From Frigoribacterium sp. ACAM 257 (GTDB lineage: Bacteria > Actinomycetota > Actinomycetes > Actinomycetales > Microbacteriaceae): a stretch of DNA of 64,000 bases. Made by a program: the position numbers and the translations under genes. Where the stretch lies: contig NZ_VOLO01000003.1 in assembly GCF_007954365.1 (NCBI RefSeq), positions 124,001-188,000 of the forward strand, read 5' to 3'. Below, piece after piece: positions 62,625-64,000 of this stretch; within the stretch, counting starts at the first letter, position 1; each line of letters begins with the position of its first letter. Under the pieces are notes generated by a model, which saw only the letters and a program-made list of their open reading frames with translations, did not search any database and was not told the DNA's origin.

Positions 62625-63218
62625 ATGGCCACCCCCGCACCGCACACCGCCGACACCCTCCCGACCCAGGCCCCGGACCCGCAGGAGGGGCCGGCCGACT
62701 CCCAGCCCGCCCTGCGGAACGCCCAGGTGGTCGGCACCGGCATGCCCCTCCTCGAGGAGCGGGCACCGACCGACGCCGCGAGCGAGATCCTGGCCCGGAT
62801 GCGCCGGGTCCGCGACGCGGACATCGCGTTCGCGCTGCAGCTCCGTCAGCAGCTCGGCCTGAGCGGCAACGACCTGGCCGCGGTGACGCTCATCCAGCAC
62901 TGCGAGGCGAAGGGCACGAACGCCCACGCCAAGGACATCGCCCACCAGCTGGGCGTCACGAGCGCGGCGGCCACGATCATCGTCGACCGGCTCGTCGCCC
63001 TCGGGCACGTCGCGCGCACCGACGACCCGGCCGACGGCCGGCAGCGCATCCTCAGCCTCACCCCGAGCACGTGCGCGCTGCTCGAGCGCGCCACCCAGGA
63101 GGCGGACCGAGCGTTGGCCGAGCTGGCCGCGACCCTCTCGACCAGGGAGCGGACGCGGCTGACGACGCTGCTCGACGCCGTCGCGGAGATCCTCGACGCC
63201 GGGCCCGCCGCCTCCTAG
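62625..63218 (+). CDS. MarR family transcriptional regulator
   Basis: 197 residues: a long Pro/Ala-rich N-terminus (~60 residues), then a winged helix-turn-helix domain (~residues 70-190). AKDIAHQLGVTSAAATIIVD is the DNA-recognition helix and wing, with LVALGHVARTDDPADGRQR as the following wing strand. MarR proteins repress or activate by ligand binding, often next to their targets. ATG at 62625 is the chosen start since upstream codons overlap the candidate operator; the gene may start further in. Confidence 0.82.
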   Translation: MATPAPHTADTLPTQAPDPQEGPADSQPALRNAQVVGTGMPLLEERAPTDAASEILARMRRVRDADIAFALQLRQQLGLSGNDLAAVTLIQHCEAKGTNAHAKDIAHQLGVTSAAATIIVDRLVALGHVARTDDPADGRQRILSLTPSTCALLERATQEADRALAELAATLSTRERTRLTTLLDAVAEILDAGPAAS

Positions 63219-63445
63219 GGTCGGTCTTCGGGGGTCGGTCGCGACCTATCCGCTTTGCGAATTCCCTCGCACGATTAGCTTCGTGCATTAGGTAGAGCCA
63301 CCGTCGGGGCATAGCTTCGGGGTACCGGATCTTCCCCTCCGGCGCCCTCCGCCGATACGCCGCCAACATCCTGGTGGTCCTTCGCGGGGCGCTGTGCACC
63401 CGGTTGACGCGAGGCCAGCTACGCCTCAGATCACGGCCGTGTCCC
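63219..63445. other. Non-coding stretch after the MarR gene
   Basis: 227 bp without a convincing gene. It contains an AT-richer patch with GCACGA/TCGTGC around TTAGCT near 63270-63287 and CATTAGGTAGAGCC, which may be a promoter region. No known RNA recognised. Confidence 0.4.
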
Positions 63446-63688
63446 ATGACGACGATCGATCCTGTCCGAACTGCCGCCCGCCCGCTCCTCCACGTCCGTG
63501 AGGTGCCCGCGCCGGCCACCCGCCCCCCGCTCGTACCCCGTGGCGCGAGCAGCTACACCACCGCCCCCGGCGCCGTGCCCGTGCGCATCGGCTCCTACCG
63601 GCGCGGCGCCCGTGCGTCCCGCCCCGCAGCCCCGGTCGTCGCGGCCGAGCTGACCTACGGCGACTTCTTCGCCACGCCCGGCGCCTAG
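63446..63688 (+). CDS. Hypothetical protein, 80 residues
   Basis: Starts MTTIDPVRTAARPLLHVREV, is Pro/Arg/Ala-rich, and has GAVPVRIGSYRRGARASRPA before ending AAELTYGDFFATPGA. No family recognised and no ribosome-binding site is obvious; the composition suggests a disordered protein. Coding is supported mainly by the clean open frame. Confidence 0.45.
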   Translation: MTTIDPVRTAARPLLHVREVPAPATRPPLVPRGASSYTTAPGAVPVRIGSYRRGARASRPAAPVVAAELTYGDFFATPGA

Positions 63689-63820
63689 CGCCGCGGCGTC
63701 GCCCTCCCGCGACGCCTCCTCCTCCGGCACCGCCCGGCAGTCGGCACCCCGACTCGCTCGACCTGTCCCACACCCGGGCACAGGTCGTCCCCACAGCTCC
63801 CTCACCCGAGAGGCACCACC

Positions 63821-63925
63821 GTGACCCAGACCCCGCTCACGTCCGTCCCCGCCGTCGACCACCTGTCCGTCGAGACCCAGGCCATCGACGTCATCTCGCT
63901 CATCTCCGCCCAGGACGCCGCGTGA
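63821..63925 (+). CDS. Small ORF, 34 residues
   Basis: GTG at 63821 with GAGAGGC upstream gives MTQTPLTSVPAVDHLSVETQ, ending ISAQDAA. Its stop (TGA) overlaps the GTG of the next ORF, so translation would couple. The function cannot be told from sequence. Confidence 0.4.
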   Translation: MTQTPLTSVPAVDHLSVETQAIDVISLISAQDAA

Positions 63926-64000
63926 CCGCCGCCGAGCTGGCGGCGCTGCCGCCCGAGGCGCTCGTCGACCTCGTCCGTCGCGTGCTGCGCGAGCCCGCCA
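63922..64000 (+). CDS. CDS running off the right edge (start only)
   Basis: GTG at 63922 overlaps the preceding stop (GTGA) and gives MTAAELAALPPEALVDLVRR. About 26 codons are visible, with a helical N-terminus; the rest is outside the window. No family can be assigned. Confidence 0.4.
   Translation, partial: MTAAELAALPPEALVDLVRRVLREPA

Noticed and set aside
63446-63925. RiPP-like precursor peptides
   Set aside because: No modification enzyme or leader/core pattern is visible in the window.
63821-64000. Weak resemblance of the small ORF plus next ORF to the N-terminus of MurQ
   Set aside because: The two reading frames differ and the expected motifs are not seen; the evidence is too thin.

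Overview
The window is a high-GC actinobacterial chromosome segment, most likely from the family Microbacteriaceae. The evidence is very high third-position GC, a mycothiol-conjugate amidase, a DUF6264-type membrane protein, a LAXTG-type wall anchor, and many genes whose TANNNT -10 box sits 6-8 nt before the start codon, which implies leaderless transcripts. I cannot resolve the genus.

From 1 to about 17.6 kb the window holds housekeeping genes in an order familiar from Actinobacteria: the end of glmU, prs, rplY, pth, mfd, mazG, eno, an FtsB/DivIC-like divisome protein and DUF501. Inserted among them are gnd/gntK (gluconate and pentose phosphate), hisS, a mycosin-like subtilase and an NDH-2 NADH dehydrogenase. 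A 74-nt tRNA with anticodon UAA follows. From 17.8 to 25.7 kb come a secreted Ig-like membrane protein, LemA plus an HtpX-like protease, a YcaQ/AlkX-type DNA glycosylase, an AI-2E-type permease and threonine ammonia-lyase.

From 25.7 to 49.0 kb is a second conserved block, which from memory parallels M. tuberculosis greA-Rv1081c-mca through ychF: greA, DUF4307, mca, trhA, uppS, phoH2, fumC, DUF4245, xseB/xseA, ispH, glpX and ychF. Interspersed are a class V aminotransferase, a prepilin peptidase, a carbonic anhydrase, class II aldolase, a 1122-residue LAXTG-anchored surface protein, RmuC and a DEDDh exonuclease. The central-carbon enzymes (gnd, gntK, eno, fba, glpX, fumC) cover glycolysis/gluconeogenesis, the oxidative pentose phosphate branch and the TCA cycle.

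From 48.95 to about 56.7 kb is the accessory island. A 22-bp near-perfect direct repeat (21/22) of the 3' end of ychF bounds 48952-54325 and is read as attL/attR. Between the copies are an integrase C-terminal remnant next to attL, a probable phage tail-protein remnant, two genes broken by single in-frame stops, and several small hypothetical genes. Just right of attR is a lower-GC, TTA-containing two-gene cassette, an AAA ATPase overlapping an HNH nuclease, that matches the Septu (PtuA/PtuB) anti-phage layout. The compositional boundary on the right falls inside the first codons of a patatin-like gene.

From 56.7 to 64 kb are the patatin-like lipase, a histone-H1-like/Rho-N protein, a cysteine-desulfurase-like enzyme, msrA, an ABC-F ATPase, a MarR regulator with a candidate operator, and small uncharacterised ORFs up to the window edge. 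A recurring feature is a set of long intergenic palindromes (8-32 bp arms), two of which share a core sequence.
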